Below, piece by piece: positions 44,189 to 56,900 of a stretch of DNA of 64,000 bases; position 1 is the first letter of the stretch; each line of letters opens with the position of its first letter. Source of the stretch: Patellaria atrata CBS 101060 (lineage: Eukaryota > Ascomycota > Dothideomycetes > Patellariales > Patellariaceae); contig MU006099.1 of the NCBI GenBank assembly GCA_010093705.1, forward strand, positions 410,757 to 474,756, written 5' to 3'. Below the pieces are notes generated by a model. That model was given only the letters and a program-made list of their open reading frames with translations, was not told where the DNA came from and did no database searches. A program made the position numbers and the translations under genes.

Positions 44189-46264
44189 CTACCAATCCCG
44201 TTCTTGCGGTCGCGCACTCTCCGATCTATGCCCGCCGTTTGGATATGCCATGTCCTGTGGAGGAGGTGCCGTGAAGCTCCTCTGCGGCATGGTAACAGCC
44301 TCCATTGGATGCCCTGGCAGTGGCGCCGAGACGTCTCTTCTCTGCCCTGCGGTCACTGGGTTGAAAGCAACATAACCTCCATTCTGAGGGCCCGGCGTAT
44401 AGTTACGCTGCGGTTGTTGCACCGGTGTCGCGCTCCTGAATGGATCGTAGTCGTCGGTGCTTTGGTTGGCGTTGTATGATTGAGAGAGCGGGGATGGGTC
44501 GACCGGGCTCATCTTGTATGCAGGGCCGGGAGTTCGCGCTTGAGATCGGTAGTCGAATGACGAGGGAGGACTTGTGCTTAGTGGAGAAATACCGGGAGTT
44601 TGACCACGGGATAGATTACTAAAGCCGGTGTTGGACCTTGAAGGAGGACCGTATGGACCAGACATCCCACTCGGTGCGGGAGACCCTCGTCCCTGAGTGC
44701 TGAGAGGTGTAGGTCCCCTCTGTGGGAAGTATCCATTATTGAGTCGTGGTCCTGATGGACCCATAGAGCCCATTGACGGCGCTGGTGAGTTGCGACCAGG
44801 TACTGTAGTTCCTGGTCGTGACATTGGAGAATACGGACGTTGTGGGCCAATGCTGCTGTTGCTAGTCATTGCTCGCGCCATTGGAGCGGGAGCAAAGCTG
44901 TCATTGCTATCCGATGAAGGAAGAACAGGGGCTGGGGATGCAGTGCGATTAGGGTTGCCGTAACCCATATTTCCAGCTTGTGAAAGTAGTGGAGCATTGG
45001 AGCCATAGGTCATTGTTGTAGACTGTGTGAGAGACCTGGTAGGCGGCATCGGTCTAACGTCTGATCCAATGGAGGAATTCGTATCTTGGCGCTGATGCGA
45101 ACTGCTTGTACCTGGTCTTGAAGCATACGGTGGAAGGGTTGCGAAGGAATCTTGCCTCGAGAGGGAAAATTGGGAATTGCCATCATCCTCCATAAAAGCA
45201 GGAAGTGTTGGTTTCCGGTTGAGCTCGGTAGGCTGTTTACCCCTCTTAATCGCCCTCTGTTCGTCTCTCACACGTTTGGCTTCCTCTTTATCTAGTGCCT
45301 TCCTCATCTTTTTACTAACAATCCTCTCAACTCGAGAGTCGATCTTTCGTCGGCAGTAAGCTGAGAGTCGACCATCTGAGCTAGGGATGTAATGCCAGAG
45401 GAAGAGGATATAAAGAATGCAGGCAATTATAAGACATAATGCCAATATAACCCAGATGACGAGAGTGAACAACATGGATGACAAAATCACCGCTTGGGTC
45501 TTATTTTCATTATATAGGACTTCAACGTTGAACCAGAACTGGTCAAATGAATTTCGTCCTTTGTCAGGTTCGGCATGTTCACCCTTTGGCATGAGCTGAG
45601 CTTGCATTACAGACCATAATGTCACAGCATTAATGACCATTCTAGGACCTTCTGCGAAGATGATTCGAAGGGCACCTGTGGATGTTAGTTATTTAGTACA
45701 GCTAAATTGAAACGCAATAGTCTTACCCTGAAACTGGAAGTAAACAAAAAGAGCAATGTAGTCGACACCCGATTTACTCTTGGTAAGTTCCGTGAAAACG
45801 AGAAATCGTCTCCAACCCTGACCTTTTCCCATTCTGATACTCTGTAGGATGACGGCCAGTTCGTTCAGATAGCTCTCAGCAATACCTCCTCTCTTGATAA
45901 TTCGAATTGCTCGAAACCAATCGTAACCAGCAAGGATGAAGGAAAGAATGATGCATCCAGAGAAGATCCACTTAGAAATCTCGAACTTGATGGCCGGATC
46001 GACCTGACTTGACCAACGATCAAATGCGAGAAGGTTGATCGCAGTAAAGGTGTCTGCACCGTAGACCGCAAGTGTTACGATGACGATTCCCCATAACCAG
46101 ATGTATGAAAAGACTGTAAGGCAGGAAGAGCTTCTAAAATCCGAAAGGTTCTATTACCATATTAGAAATACGTCTCATTGCGTCAATTGCGAACAGCGTA
46201 CAATGTAATCCCATTTCGCCTCGTGAGCGACTGCACCCTTTTCTCTATCTCCAAAGCAACCCAT
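44189..46264 (-). CDS. KCH1: Kch1/Prm6-type fungal potassium transporter
   Basis: Exons 46264-46202, 46150-45727 and 45675-44189 on the minus strand give 657 residues with consistent phases. The N-terminal half has about four to five hydrophobic segments (TVFSYIWLWGIVIVTLAVYG, WIFSGCIILSFILAGYDW, VDYIALFVYFQFQGALR, and AVILSS...ILYILFLWHY) with conserved-looking WDYI, SDFRSSSC and GRGGIAESY-type stretches, matching the fungal KCH family, in which yeast Kch1 and Prm6 mediate low-affinity potassium influx during pheromone or calcium responses. The C-terminal 400 residues are Pro/Ser/Gly-rich and disordered, a likely regulatory tail at the plasma membrane. The protein starts MGCFG, so N-myristoylation of Gly2 and palmitoylation of Cys3 are possible. 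The first exon is only 21 codons. Confidence 0.88.
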
Positions 46265-48608
46265 TATATTTGACAATTACGAATGTAAGGGTATAAAGAT
46301 CGTGGGGGACCAGCCCAGCTGGCTCGTTTCGACGGAATTTCGGGGGCCGTTTCCAGGTGAGGGTAAGGAAGTATTCTACGGTATCCGTCTACTGGCAAGA
46401 GTCTTCGTCTTTACTGCCAGCAGTGATGAATACCGCCAGCGGTTGTGAAGGAGTGTGGAGAAAGAAATGGGTATCCTCGAAAGGTAAGGAACGTGAGTTG
46501 GAACGCGAAAAGGAGCGTATTGCGGTCCGGACACACAAAGACCCTACCACGGAATGCACATATCGGGAAAGTCGTTTGCAAGACGTTTTCGACCGCAGGG
46601 AGGATGTTGCACAGAGCGTATAACGCGATCAAGACAGTGGAGGTTCTATTCTTGCCGTCTCCTGTTTCGCAATCGGTGTGTTGGCCCTTGGAGGTCTCGT
46701 GCCAGTTCTACCAGTCGAACAATAGACGTCCTGTCGAATCACTGGTCGCTCGAGCGCGCAGACAATAACAGAGTAAATGAGCGACAATAGCAGATAAAGC
46801 TATCAACAAAACAAAAGTAAATTGACCCTCTACACTTGTGTAGAGGTTTGACTTGTAGAAAGAAAGACAAGAGATTAGGAGGTAGACGGGAATCCAACAA
46901 GTGAACTTGAATGGGGAAGGCCTTGCAGTCTTGGGGCTACGGAAGGAGGGGAACAAGGAAAGAGCGATGGGCGGCACTAGGCGCCTCCGTAGGCGTTGAT
47001 CAAACAACACAAAATGGCCAATTAGCGCTCAATCGTACCTAGATGAGTTCAAAGCACGGACATCCAATTTAGCGGGCATTATCAGACTAGCCGGTTAATT
47101 TTCGAGCCGTTCAATGCAGCCACTTAAAGCCACGATCTACCGTTGTCTCAAGTTCTTTCAAACCCTTAAAAACTCCGCGCTTCCGTTGATGCTGTACGCT
47201 TTCTGCAACAGGCGAACAGCGACTGTACCCTATCAGATCATTTTTGTAACAGTTCTCGAAGGCGAAGACGCGGGTGCGACTGATCATGTAACGTGCCCTA
47301 CCAGATAACTTTACCCTCACACCATTTGTTGCGAACAAAAAAACTTCATCATGCTGTTATAACTAATAAACATGCCTAGTAAAGAACCTGAACCATCTTC
47401 GTGATTGGGTGATTGTTTGTTGTCCTTTGACGGTATCTGCTATTCTCATACATGATCAATATCAGACGGAAAGTAGCTCTTACAGTTTGGTCCTACAAAA
47501 CAGAGATTTCGAATGGGAGTCTTGTTCACGTACTGAGTCTAATACCTGTTAAGAGCTAGGGAAATTATCAATAATTAAAGGGAAATAAGTGTTATAAGGG
47601 GTTTGTAGGGCTTATTCCACCTGAGCATACGCTCTCCACAGTCCTAGTCTTATATACAGCTAAGTCACAGTATCTCCCATCGCTGCTCGTACTGCAGAGC
47701 CTGCAATGAATAATGAAAGGGAACTGCTTCTCCTAAGTGCTCCGTAGTCTGGATGAGAATGAACGAGGCACTGGAGAAGAGGGCTTGTCTACCAAGAAGG
47801 ACAAGGGGACTCGATGTGGAATCCTTCACCTTATGTCCATGATGCTCTCAGTTTTCTCTAAGGATTGCCTCGCCGACTTTTTCCTTATTCTTAAACTCCC
47901 AGACCGTCTCTCAGATCTACTGAGACCAATGCATAGCTGTGGGGAGCACATATAAGACAGCAAAATATGAAAGCAACGTACTAAAAGGGAACCATTGCTT
48001 GAGGGGTTTCCGAGCCCAAAAATGATACGCAAGATATTTGAGAAGCGACGTCTAGCCTTCGAATATGTTTCCCCTACTCTTGTTCTGAATAGGTTGGTGC
48101 AGTTGAACAGATGAAGAGAGGATGTCGAGGATAACTAACAAATTCCCATCTAATTTGGGTTGGGTTAGCGTAAGCACTCTGACTCAGCGCAAACTGAAGT
48201 CTTGCTGTCCGCGTCGACTGTACCTCTCATCCGATCTCTTTCATCCAAATACTCACTACTTTCATTAAACACATCTCTAACTATACTAACAATAGCAGGT
48301 GAGTCTGTCACTAGCGTACTTACCGTACGGAACGATGCGAACATGGCGATCCCTCCAGACTTGGAATGGAGAGTACACCGCAGGTGTATCACAAGCATAT
48401 GAGCAACCTGGCAGCGAATCGAAATAAAGTTCATGAGCATCAGTGCATCAAGAATGAGGCTCTCACAATTAACGCGGCTGTTCAAGACGTCAGACATGGT
48501 CCAAAATCGTTGCACTATTCAACACATGAATCAACGTGGAATAAGCAGTTTTCAATTACATTCGAACAATCATCTAGCGTATAGATTCATAACAGACACA
48601 GATATAGC
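46265..48608. other. Intergenic region, 2.3 kb
   Basis: This is the upstream region of the Kch1-like gene and the downstream flank of the 483-residue gene. ORFs (for example minus 46708-47010 and minus 48165-48515) show no conserved features. A donor/acceptor-like pair (GTAAGTAC...GTTAG on the minus strand near 48325-48280) does not join to an open frame. Confidence 0.45.
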
Positions 48609-50130
48609 TCAATATGTGCAGTGGCCGCAGTAACCGCATTCTTCGACCGAGCATGCTGTGAAGTCCTTCTCGAATTCATCGTCCTCTTCCCACTCGCGCT
48701 CATCATCATCCTCCCGCTCGCGCTCGGTTCCGGCGTTGAAATCATCAAGGTATCTTTCGTACTCAAACTTATCGTTACCGGCAATTTCAAGGACATCACG
48801 AACGTCGATCCATCGAGCTCTAACGGAAGGAGAGAGTACATCATTGGATGTTCCCCCTTGCTCTCTCAACTCCAATAAGCCTCCTTCTCCTTTCACGATT
48901 TCCAATTTCCCGTCTTTTCGTTCGCGCACCGCTGCAATGATTTTTTTTAGAAGCTCCTTGAGGCGTCTTAAGTGTATCTGATTGTCTTCCTCCCATTGCT
49001 CTATCTTGTCACGGACATCGATCTTCTGGATGTCGTTGAAAACACCATGAGCATGATAAGCAAGCAAGAAGTTTTGGATCTGTCTAATCCAGAGACGAGG
49101 AAGCTCAGGTGAGATGTTATCGTCATTTGCTCTGCGTATAGAACGAGTCTTGAGATCGAAAACTGCAGAGTGAGGGATTTGGTGTCCTCCAGCCCTGACT
49201 TGAAGAGCATTGCTTTGACTGCTAGACGCCGAATTCTCCGTACGGGTATTCAATGAGGACTGAAATAGATCTTCGAGCGGAACGTCAGTTCCTGGACTGG
49301 ACCCTGGCGCACTTGTTGAAAGGTTTTTGGCGTCGGAAACCATATCCTTGTAATATCCATCACCTTCAAGCCTTACGATACAACTCAATCCTGAGAAATC
49401 ATATTGGACAATGCGTTGATGAGAGTCCGATCCTTTGACATCTGGATCCCACGTTGTGTAAGCTTCAGGAAATGAGTGTCCAAATCCAACAACACCCTGT
49501 ATCAACTCTTTCGGCGAGTTCTCTCTACGTATGAAGAAAACTGTGTTTCCTACAGCTTCTACAAGGATTCGGAAAGATTTTTCGGATGTTCCGCTCGCAA
49601 AACGAAGGAGATTACCCAGGGTGCTACCGCATGCGAACACGTCTACTGAGGCAATGGGAAATTTTGGCTCTGATATAAGGATAGCTTCGACCGCCGGTTC
49701 CATTGGGTGTTTGGGATAGCGAGCTGCATTCAGGTCACGGAAATAATTCCCAGAGTCTTGCATCAACTTTCTTGACCATCGCAAAGGGGTCCAAAGTGGT
49801 GGTTTTCCTAGCAATCCATTAGCATTGTTATCACTCGCGCTAAAATAGTCGTATATCTAGGATCGGGAACAACACACCGGGGACGATTATCGAAGCATCG
49901 TCTTCATTCATCCAATTGAACGACGCAATATCTCTTGTGCCGGTGATTTTAGCGTCCTTCGAGAGTTCGTCCGACGTGCCATCTAGGTCAATAGTCCGCA
50001 GTGAGCTTATCAATGTACCTAGTGGAGGAGCAGGTGTAGTATTGATGTTGGTATTCATATTTGAAGAAACTCTAGAAGAGCGGAACCAAGACTTTTTGTT
50101 CGGTCTAAACGCATTGTTGCAGTTGTACAT
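48609..50130 (-). CDS. Conserved fungal protein, sometimes labelled GGPP synthetase; acidic tail and Cys terminus
   Basis: Two exons on the minus strand (50130-49878 and 49807-48609) give 483 residues; the splice restores VPGKPPLWTPLRW. Conserved-looking blocks are DSGNYFRDLNAARYPKHPME, ACGSTLGNLLRF, FRILVEAVGNTVFFIRRENS, PEAYTTWDPDVKGS, SHQRIVQYDF, HSAVFDLKTRS and LPRLWIRQIQNFLLAYH. From memory, relatives in fungal databases are often called geranylgeranyl pyrophosphate synthetase, but there is no DDxxD prenyl-diphosphate motif here. The E...D...FDLKTRS pattern instead recalls a PD-(D/E)xK nuclease-type core. The tail is strongly acidic (EREREDDDEREWEEDDEFE) and ends in CSVEECGYCGHC, a possible metal site. 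It is transcribed away from the giant helicase/AAA gene. Confidence 0.85.
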
Positions 50131-50914
50131 GGTGAGGATTCCTAAGCTGATAACTTCTGATCAGTAGGTTATGTCAATTGTATTGAAACCTAGATTTTGC
50201 AGGCTCTTAAAGCTATCACCGGTGGCCGATCGATCATCTCACTAGCAAATGACTGGACAAAATCAACTCCTGTAAGTTTGCGGCTGCCAGCAGAGTTTCT
50301 TGGATTGTTCAATGCAGCTGTCTCCAAGGGACATGAATGCAAACATTACTGTCCAATGCGGATTGTTCATTGCCTTTCTCCGAAACCTCGCGCGTACTCC
50401 CACGTCTCTCCAGCAATCTACTTCTCTAAACAATAACTGTGGCATGGGAAGTTGCAGCCTAACGATGATGAGGTTGTTGTACTACGCCACTATCCGCATC
50501 AATTGATTGGATTACAGCTCACCCTCAAAAGCGCACCCTCAACTCTACAGAATCATTCAGAAAACTCTCACACAATATCATAGATATCATTGCGGCACGG
50601 CACATTAAACCACTGAAGCGGCGTTATCGGTGTATAGCTGCCTAGTATCCTGTGAAACCTTGTCATCCACGACAAGGCTGCGTAAGAGAACTACCTTGTC
50701 CTTTATACGGTTAAGTACTCGTTAAGAGTCCCAAACCAAACAACAAGACCATAAGCTTTCAAAAATTACCTGCTACTGCTGAGAAAATCACACGCAAACT
50801 TCTTCTCGTTCACTGGAAAGACCGTCGTTCGCACCTGCTTCCAGATTTCCACGACACATCCCGCACAACACACTTCGAGCAGACCACGTATATCAGTCTA
50901 AACAACCAAACACG
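50131..50914. promoter_or_regulatory. Divergent promoter shared by the 483-residue and helicase-AAA genes
   Basis: 784 bases separate the two ATGs. Pyrimidine-rich patches occur near 50800-50860 before the helicase start (CACGATGGCATC). I see no clear TATA box. A shared promoter would allow co-expression. Confidence 0.4.
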
Positions 50915-53900
50915 ATGGCATCTGTCCCCTCACAGTCCGAAAGGTCGGGGAAATTGGCTAAATTTTTCAATCAAATTTTGCAGGGCCAGCGTACCGTTAA
51001 GACTTCCCGGGAGTCTAAGCAATTCTTCGAAGCAATATGTGATCAAAATGATCCTTCAAAGTGCTGTGAAAGGCTCTTTGCAAGTGTCCAAGCTCTGGAA
51101 TCTCTCCGGGCAGCATTGAGATCGGACACGTCGTCAACCTTCATCAATGAATCGATATCAGGTTTCATCCACTACATTTCCGATCCTGCTGTAAAGCAAC
51201 TCTGCAGTGGCCAGGTATTACAGCGGCTACTACAAGTTCTTTTGGATCCACCAACCCTATGGATAGCTCTAGTGCAATCTTATACCAACCGGACAATGAC
51301 GGACAGAACTATGCAGGGATTTTCCTGGATCCTTCTGGAAATTCTCTTATCTCCAGGACATTTTGATATCGATATTTTAGATATTGCAAAGCGTGTAGTA
51401 ACAGTCGAACTTGTTCAACCATCGACCACAGAGCTTCGAACTGTGTTATACAAATTACAACATGTACTTTCATTACAGTCTGTCGCCACTACGGTTAAAC
51501 TTGAGAATGGCCCTGGTGGTCGTCACGACAATGATTTTGAGGATTTCAGGCGAATTGCTATCTATCCAACAGCAGACGAATTCCGTTCCACTGAAACGCC
51601 GTTTTATCGCTCTGCCGATATGGTCCAAGAAACCAGTGAAGATGAACGCGCAGCAGTACATATTGACAACCAATTTCGATTACTAAGAGAGGATATGCTC
51701 GCGGAGCTCCGAGATGACCACCAACGAGCTTTGAAGAGCAAGGGTGCGAGAAGATCAGCCTTCTTCATCCCGAACTTAGCAGGAGCACATTTAATTTATG
51801 GAGATCCGAAGCAACAACGTCAAGCAGCAATATCATTTTACTGTACAACCGGCCTGGAACAGTTCAAAGGGCTTGACCAGAGTCGTAGGAAATCTTTCCT
51901 TACTGAGAATCGGAATTTTCTAAAACACCAGTCATTTGGATGTCTAATCCAAGGAAGTGACATCATATCTTTCGCCACGGTTGAACGCGATATTGACTCT
52001 CTTCTGAAAGACCCTCCAATGATCGTATTACAGGTCTGTGGAGACAAGGCGTTCGAGAAGACTTTATCAGCCCTAAAATCTGGCGGATCTCTAAGTTTCC
52101 TATCGGTGGATACCCCTTTCTTCGCATATGAACCGGTTTTGAAATGCTTGCAGACCAAGCCTACACTGGCTTTGGCCGACGAGTTGATCAATTATAATGC
52201 AGAAGCGCCCGTTCACCATAGTAGACTAATCGACAATATCTTCGTTCAAAAAGTAGGAGAGAGTGTGGGTCGAGATCTTAAACCTTTGCTACAAACTGCA
52301 AAGTCCATCAAGCTTGACGAGTCACAAACCGAATCTCTCAAAGCGGGCCTCAGCCTTCCAGTGAGCCTAATACAAGGGCCGCCAGGTAAGCTATTTCTAT
52401 CAATCGATAATTGAAAAGGAATTTACTATTCATAGGGACGGGGAAATCCTTTATCGGGGCATTGCTGGCAAAATCTTTCTATGACCTGACAAAAGAAATT
52501 ATTCTAGTCGTTTGCTACACTAATCATGCCCTCGACCAATTCCTAGAGGACTTTTTAGATATTGGGGTACCGGAACATGCAATCGTACGTCTGGGCTCGA
52601 AGTCTACACCGAAGACCGCCAATTTGAATTTATTTGGGCAGAAAAGTACCTATAAACATGGTCGAGCTGATTGGGCGGCCATTGATCAATTGAGAGCTGA
52701 AGCTAACGAGCTACGAGTACAGCTAGACAATAAGTTTAATGATTACTTGAGACTCCGTTTCGATCATAAAACTCTGATGGATCTATTAGAGTTTTCTGAA
52801 CATGATGATGTATTTATGGATGCATTGACTACACCAGTTTCTGCAGATGGAATGGTAAAAGTTGGGCGTAAGGGAAAGACTGTGGGACCAGACTATTTGT
52901 TCAACCAATGGTCGAATGGACATGGTCCTGGTGTCTTCGTTAATTCTATTTCCCCTACTCATCGAGATGTATGGACTATGACCCCGGAAGCACGAGCAGC
53001 AAAAATCAGCAGCTGGAAAGCAAGTCTTGTACAAGAGCGCATAGACGTCATTGCATCGCTTTATCGTCGGTACAACACGGTTCAGGCCAAAGCAAGTGAG
53101 ATATGGAACCAACGCAATGTAGAGATCCTGAAAACGAAACGGATTATCGGTTGTACTACAACTGCGGCAGCGAAGTATGCTGAAGACATTCAACATGCAT
53201 CTCCGGGGATCGTTTTGGTGGAAGAAGCTGGAGAGATTTTGGAGTCCCACATTTTGACTGCTTTGTCGTCAAAGACAAAGCAGCTGGTATTAATCGGAGA
53301 TCATAAACAACTGCGCCCGAAAATCAACAATTATGCTCTTACGGTCGAAAAAGGAGACGGCTTTGATCTTAACCGCTCATTATTTGAAAGGTTGATATTG
53401 GCTGGATACCCCCACACAACACTCATGAAGCAACATCGCATGTCTCCTGAAATTTCATCTCTGATACGACATTTGACATATCCCGATCTTAAAGATGCAC
53501 CAACGACAATGAATCGGCCTCCGGTGCGTGGTCTCCAGGACAGAGTTGTCTTTTTCAACCACAATCATCCAGAGGACAATATGGCAAACCTTAACGACCG
53601 TCGAGATGAGGGAGCAAAAGTTAGCAAACGAAACCATTTCGAAGGAAACATGGTTCTCAAGTGCGTACGATACTTAGCACAACAAGGTTATGGGACTGAT
53701 AAATTGGTCGTTCTGACACCGTATTTGGGACAACTACATCTCTTGCGTGATTTACTCAGCAAAGAGAATGATCCCGTCCTTAACGATCTCGACTCACATG
53801 ACTTGATTAAGGCGGGTCTCCTTTCCCAGTCTAGTGCTTATTTGACGAAACGTCCGATAAAAATCTCGACCATAGGTAATTTTGATGCTAAAGGATACAA

Positions 53901-56900
53901 ACAAGTATGCTAACTATTATAGACAATTATCAGGGCGAGGAGAGTGATATAGTGTTAGTATCACTTACACGTTGTAACGAATCGGGCGATATTGGCTTTA
54001 TGAAAGCACCAGAAAGACTGAATGTTCTTTTATCCCGCGCACGTAACGGAATGATACTTCTAGGTAGTGCAGATACATTCATGAAAGCCCATAAAGGCCG
54101 AACCCCTTGGGTCTCATTCATACAGTTTATGCGGGAGCACAAGCATATGTACGACGGATTACCAGTATTATGCATGCAACATCCGGATAGAAAGTCCATC
54201 ATTCAATCTACGGAGGACTTTGACCAGAAATGTCCCGACGGCGGTTGCTTTGAACCATGGTATGTTGTTCTTAAACCTCATTGCTGCTCAATACTGATGT
54301 ATTTCCTCAAGTGGAACAAAACTCAATTGTGGTCTCCACGACTGTCCTTCCAAGTGCCATCAACTTGCAGATCATTCAAAAATGAACTGCGAATTCATCG
54401 TGGAAACGACTTGCCCGAAGAAACATCGCATTCGCGTCAGATGCCACATTAAGGATCGGACGTGTCGAAAGTGTGAGCATGAAGAAAGACAAAAAGAGCG
54501 TAAAAAACAACGAGACCTTAAACTAGACATGGAACGAGACGCGAAGCAAGCTGCATACATGCAAAAACTCGCCGAAGTGCAAGACGAAATCGATTTTGAA
54601 AGACGTAAGCTGCAAAATAAATCCGAAGAGGAGCAGCGTCAACAAGCTCTTCATCAGCGCCAAAGAGACCTCGCGGACATAAAGGCTATAACAAAGGACA
54701 TTGGAGAGATCAAACTGAGTGATGGGTGTCAATTTCCCCAAATGCCAGATTTACGGGACCCCGTTGAAAATTCCGGAAACTCATCTCAACCTGACCAGCA
54801 AACAGCAGACACGAGCTCTGTAGTACAGCCATCATCTTCAACCGCGTCTAAAGAGTGGCTGTACCAGAAAGAGTTTGAAGGAGCAAGCAATGAGGCTCTG
54901 GATGATCTCATGAAAATGATCGGACTGGAAGATGTCAAAGAGAAGTTCCTATCCATCAAATCCAAGGTTGACACTGCTCTCAGGCAGAACATCAACCTCA
55001 AAGATGAACGCTTCGGCGCTGCATTGTTGGGTAACCCAGGGACAGGTATGCAGAATCAGTCATTCTACTCTCAACCTCTATTAAATTTGTATACTAACAT
55101 GATAATAGGGAAAACCACTGTTGCACGTTTATATGCAAGGTTCCTTACCAGTGTGGGTGCTTTGCCAGGAAATTTCTTCGTAGAAACGTCAGGTTCAAAA
55201 CTTGCGAATGAGGGCGTGTCAGGATGTAAAAAGCACCTTGAAGATATTCTGAATAATGGCGGAGGTGCGCTTTTCATAGATGAGGCATATCAACTAGCAT
55301 CTGGAACAAATTACGGTGGCGCCTCCGTGCTTGATTTTCTCCTGACTGAGGTCGAAAATACAACAGGGAAGGTTGTTTTCATTCTCGCTGGCTACAACAA
55401 GAATATGGAAGCCTTTTTCGCACACAATCCCGGAATACCCAGCCGATTTCCGCATGAGCTACAATTCAAGGACTACGAGGATGATGAACTACTACGCATC
55501 CTTGCTCATAGCATTGATAAGAAGTATAGTAGCCGGATGAAAATCGAAGACGGTATGGGTGGACTATACTCACGTATCGTTGCTCGGCGTATCGGTCGCG
55601 GCCATGGGAAAGAAGGTTTCGGTAACGCTCGCGCCGTAGAGAACGCTCGTGCGCAGATCGCCGGAAGGCAAGCAAAGAGGCTCCAAGAACAACGTAGAGC
55701 GAAAATGCAGGTTGACGACATGTTACTTACCAAAGAAGACCTACTTGGGCCTGAGCCCGCTGCAGCGCTCAAGAACTGCCGTGCTTGGAATCAACTCCAA
55801 CAGCTTATTGGTTTGAAAGCGGTAAAACAGTCTGTACAGGCTTTATTCGACAGCATACAATATAACTACTGTCGAGAACTCGAGGAGAAGCCTCTTGTCG
55901 AATACTCTCTTAACCGCGTCTTTCTCGGTTCTCCGGGTACCGGCAAAACCTCCGTTGCGAAGCTGTATGGTCAGATACTAGCTGACATTGGACTTCTCTC
56001 GAAAGGTGAGGTTGTAGTCAAGAACCCATCAGACTTTGTTGGCAGTGTCCTTGGGGAATCGGAGAAAAATACCAAGGGCATTCTAGCTTCCACAATCGGC
56101 AAAGTTTTGGTCATAGACGAGGCCTATGGCCTATTCAGCGCACAGGGCGAGGGCAGAAGTCAACAAGATCCATACAAGACCGCCGTAATTGACACAATTG
56201 TCGCTGAGGTCCAGAGCACTCCTGGTGATGATAGATGTGTTCTACTGCTTGGTTACAAGGATCAAATGGAGGAGATGTTCCAGAAGGTAAATCCAGGCCT
56301 CACCAGACGGTTCCCTCTTGATGCTGCATTCGTCTTTGAAGATTTCTCAGATGAAGAACTTCGCAAAATCTTCGATCTCAAAATCAAGGGTCAAGGATTC
56401 GATGCAACCGATCAAGGGAAAAAGGTCGCCATGGAGATGCTCAAGCGCGCTCACAACCGACCGCACTTTGGGAATGCGGGTGAGGTTGACATACTGTTGA
56501 ACGCGGCAAAATCACGCCATCAGCAACGACTATCCACCGGAAAGACAAAAAAACAAGCAACATTAGAAGCCCATGATTTTGATGAAGACTTTGATCGCGG
56601 ACAACGTGCAGAGACTAATATCAAGCTCCTTTTCGAAGGCGTTGTGGGCTGTGAGGACATTATCGCTCAGCTAGAACGGTATCAACAAACGGGAAAGAAT
56701 TTGAAGCTGTTAGACATAGATCCACGGGAACAAATCCCCTTCAACTTCCTCTTCCGCGGCCCTCCTGGTAAGCCCGTCATCTTCTCTTTGGATAAGGTGT
56801 GTGCATACTAAAAACTTCGGTAGGAACGGGTAAAACAACCACTGCAAAGAAAATGGGCAAAATTTACTACGACATGGGATTCCTTGCAACTGCAGAAGTC

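Noticed and set aside
46708-47010. 100-codon minus-strand ORF upstream of the Kch1-like gene
   Set aside because: Hydrophobic stretches but no family resemblance; more likely non-coding upstream sequence.
48165-48515. Minus-strand ORF with a donor/acceptor-like pair
   Set aside because: Both candidate joins run into stop codons or short unrelated frames.
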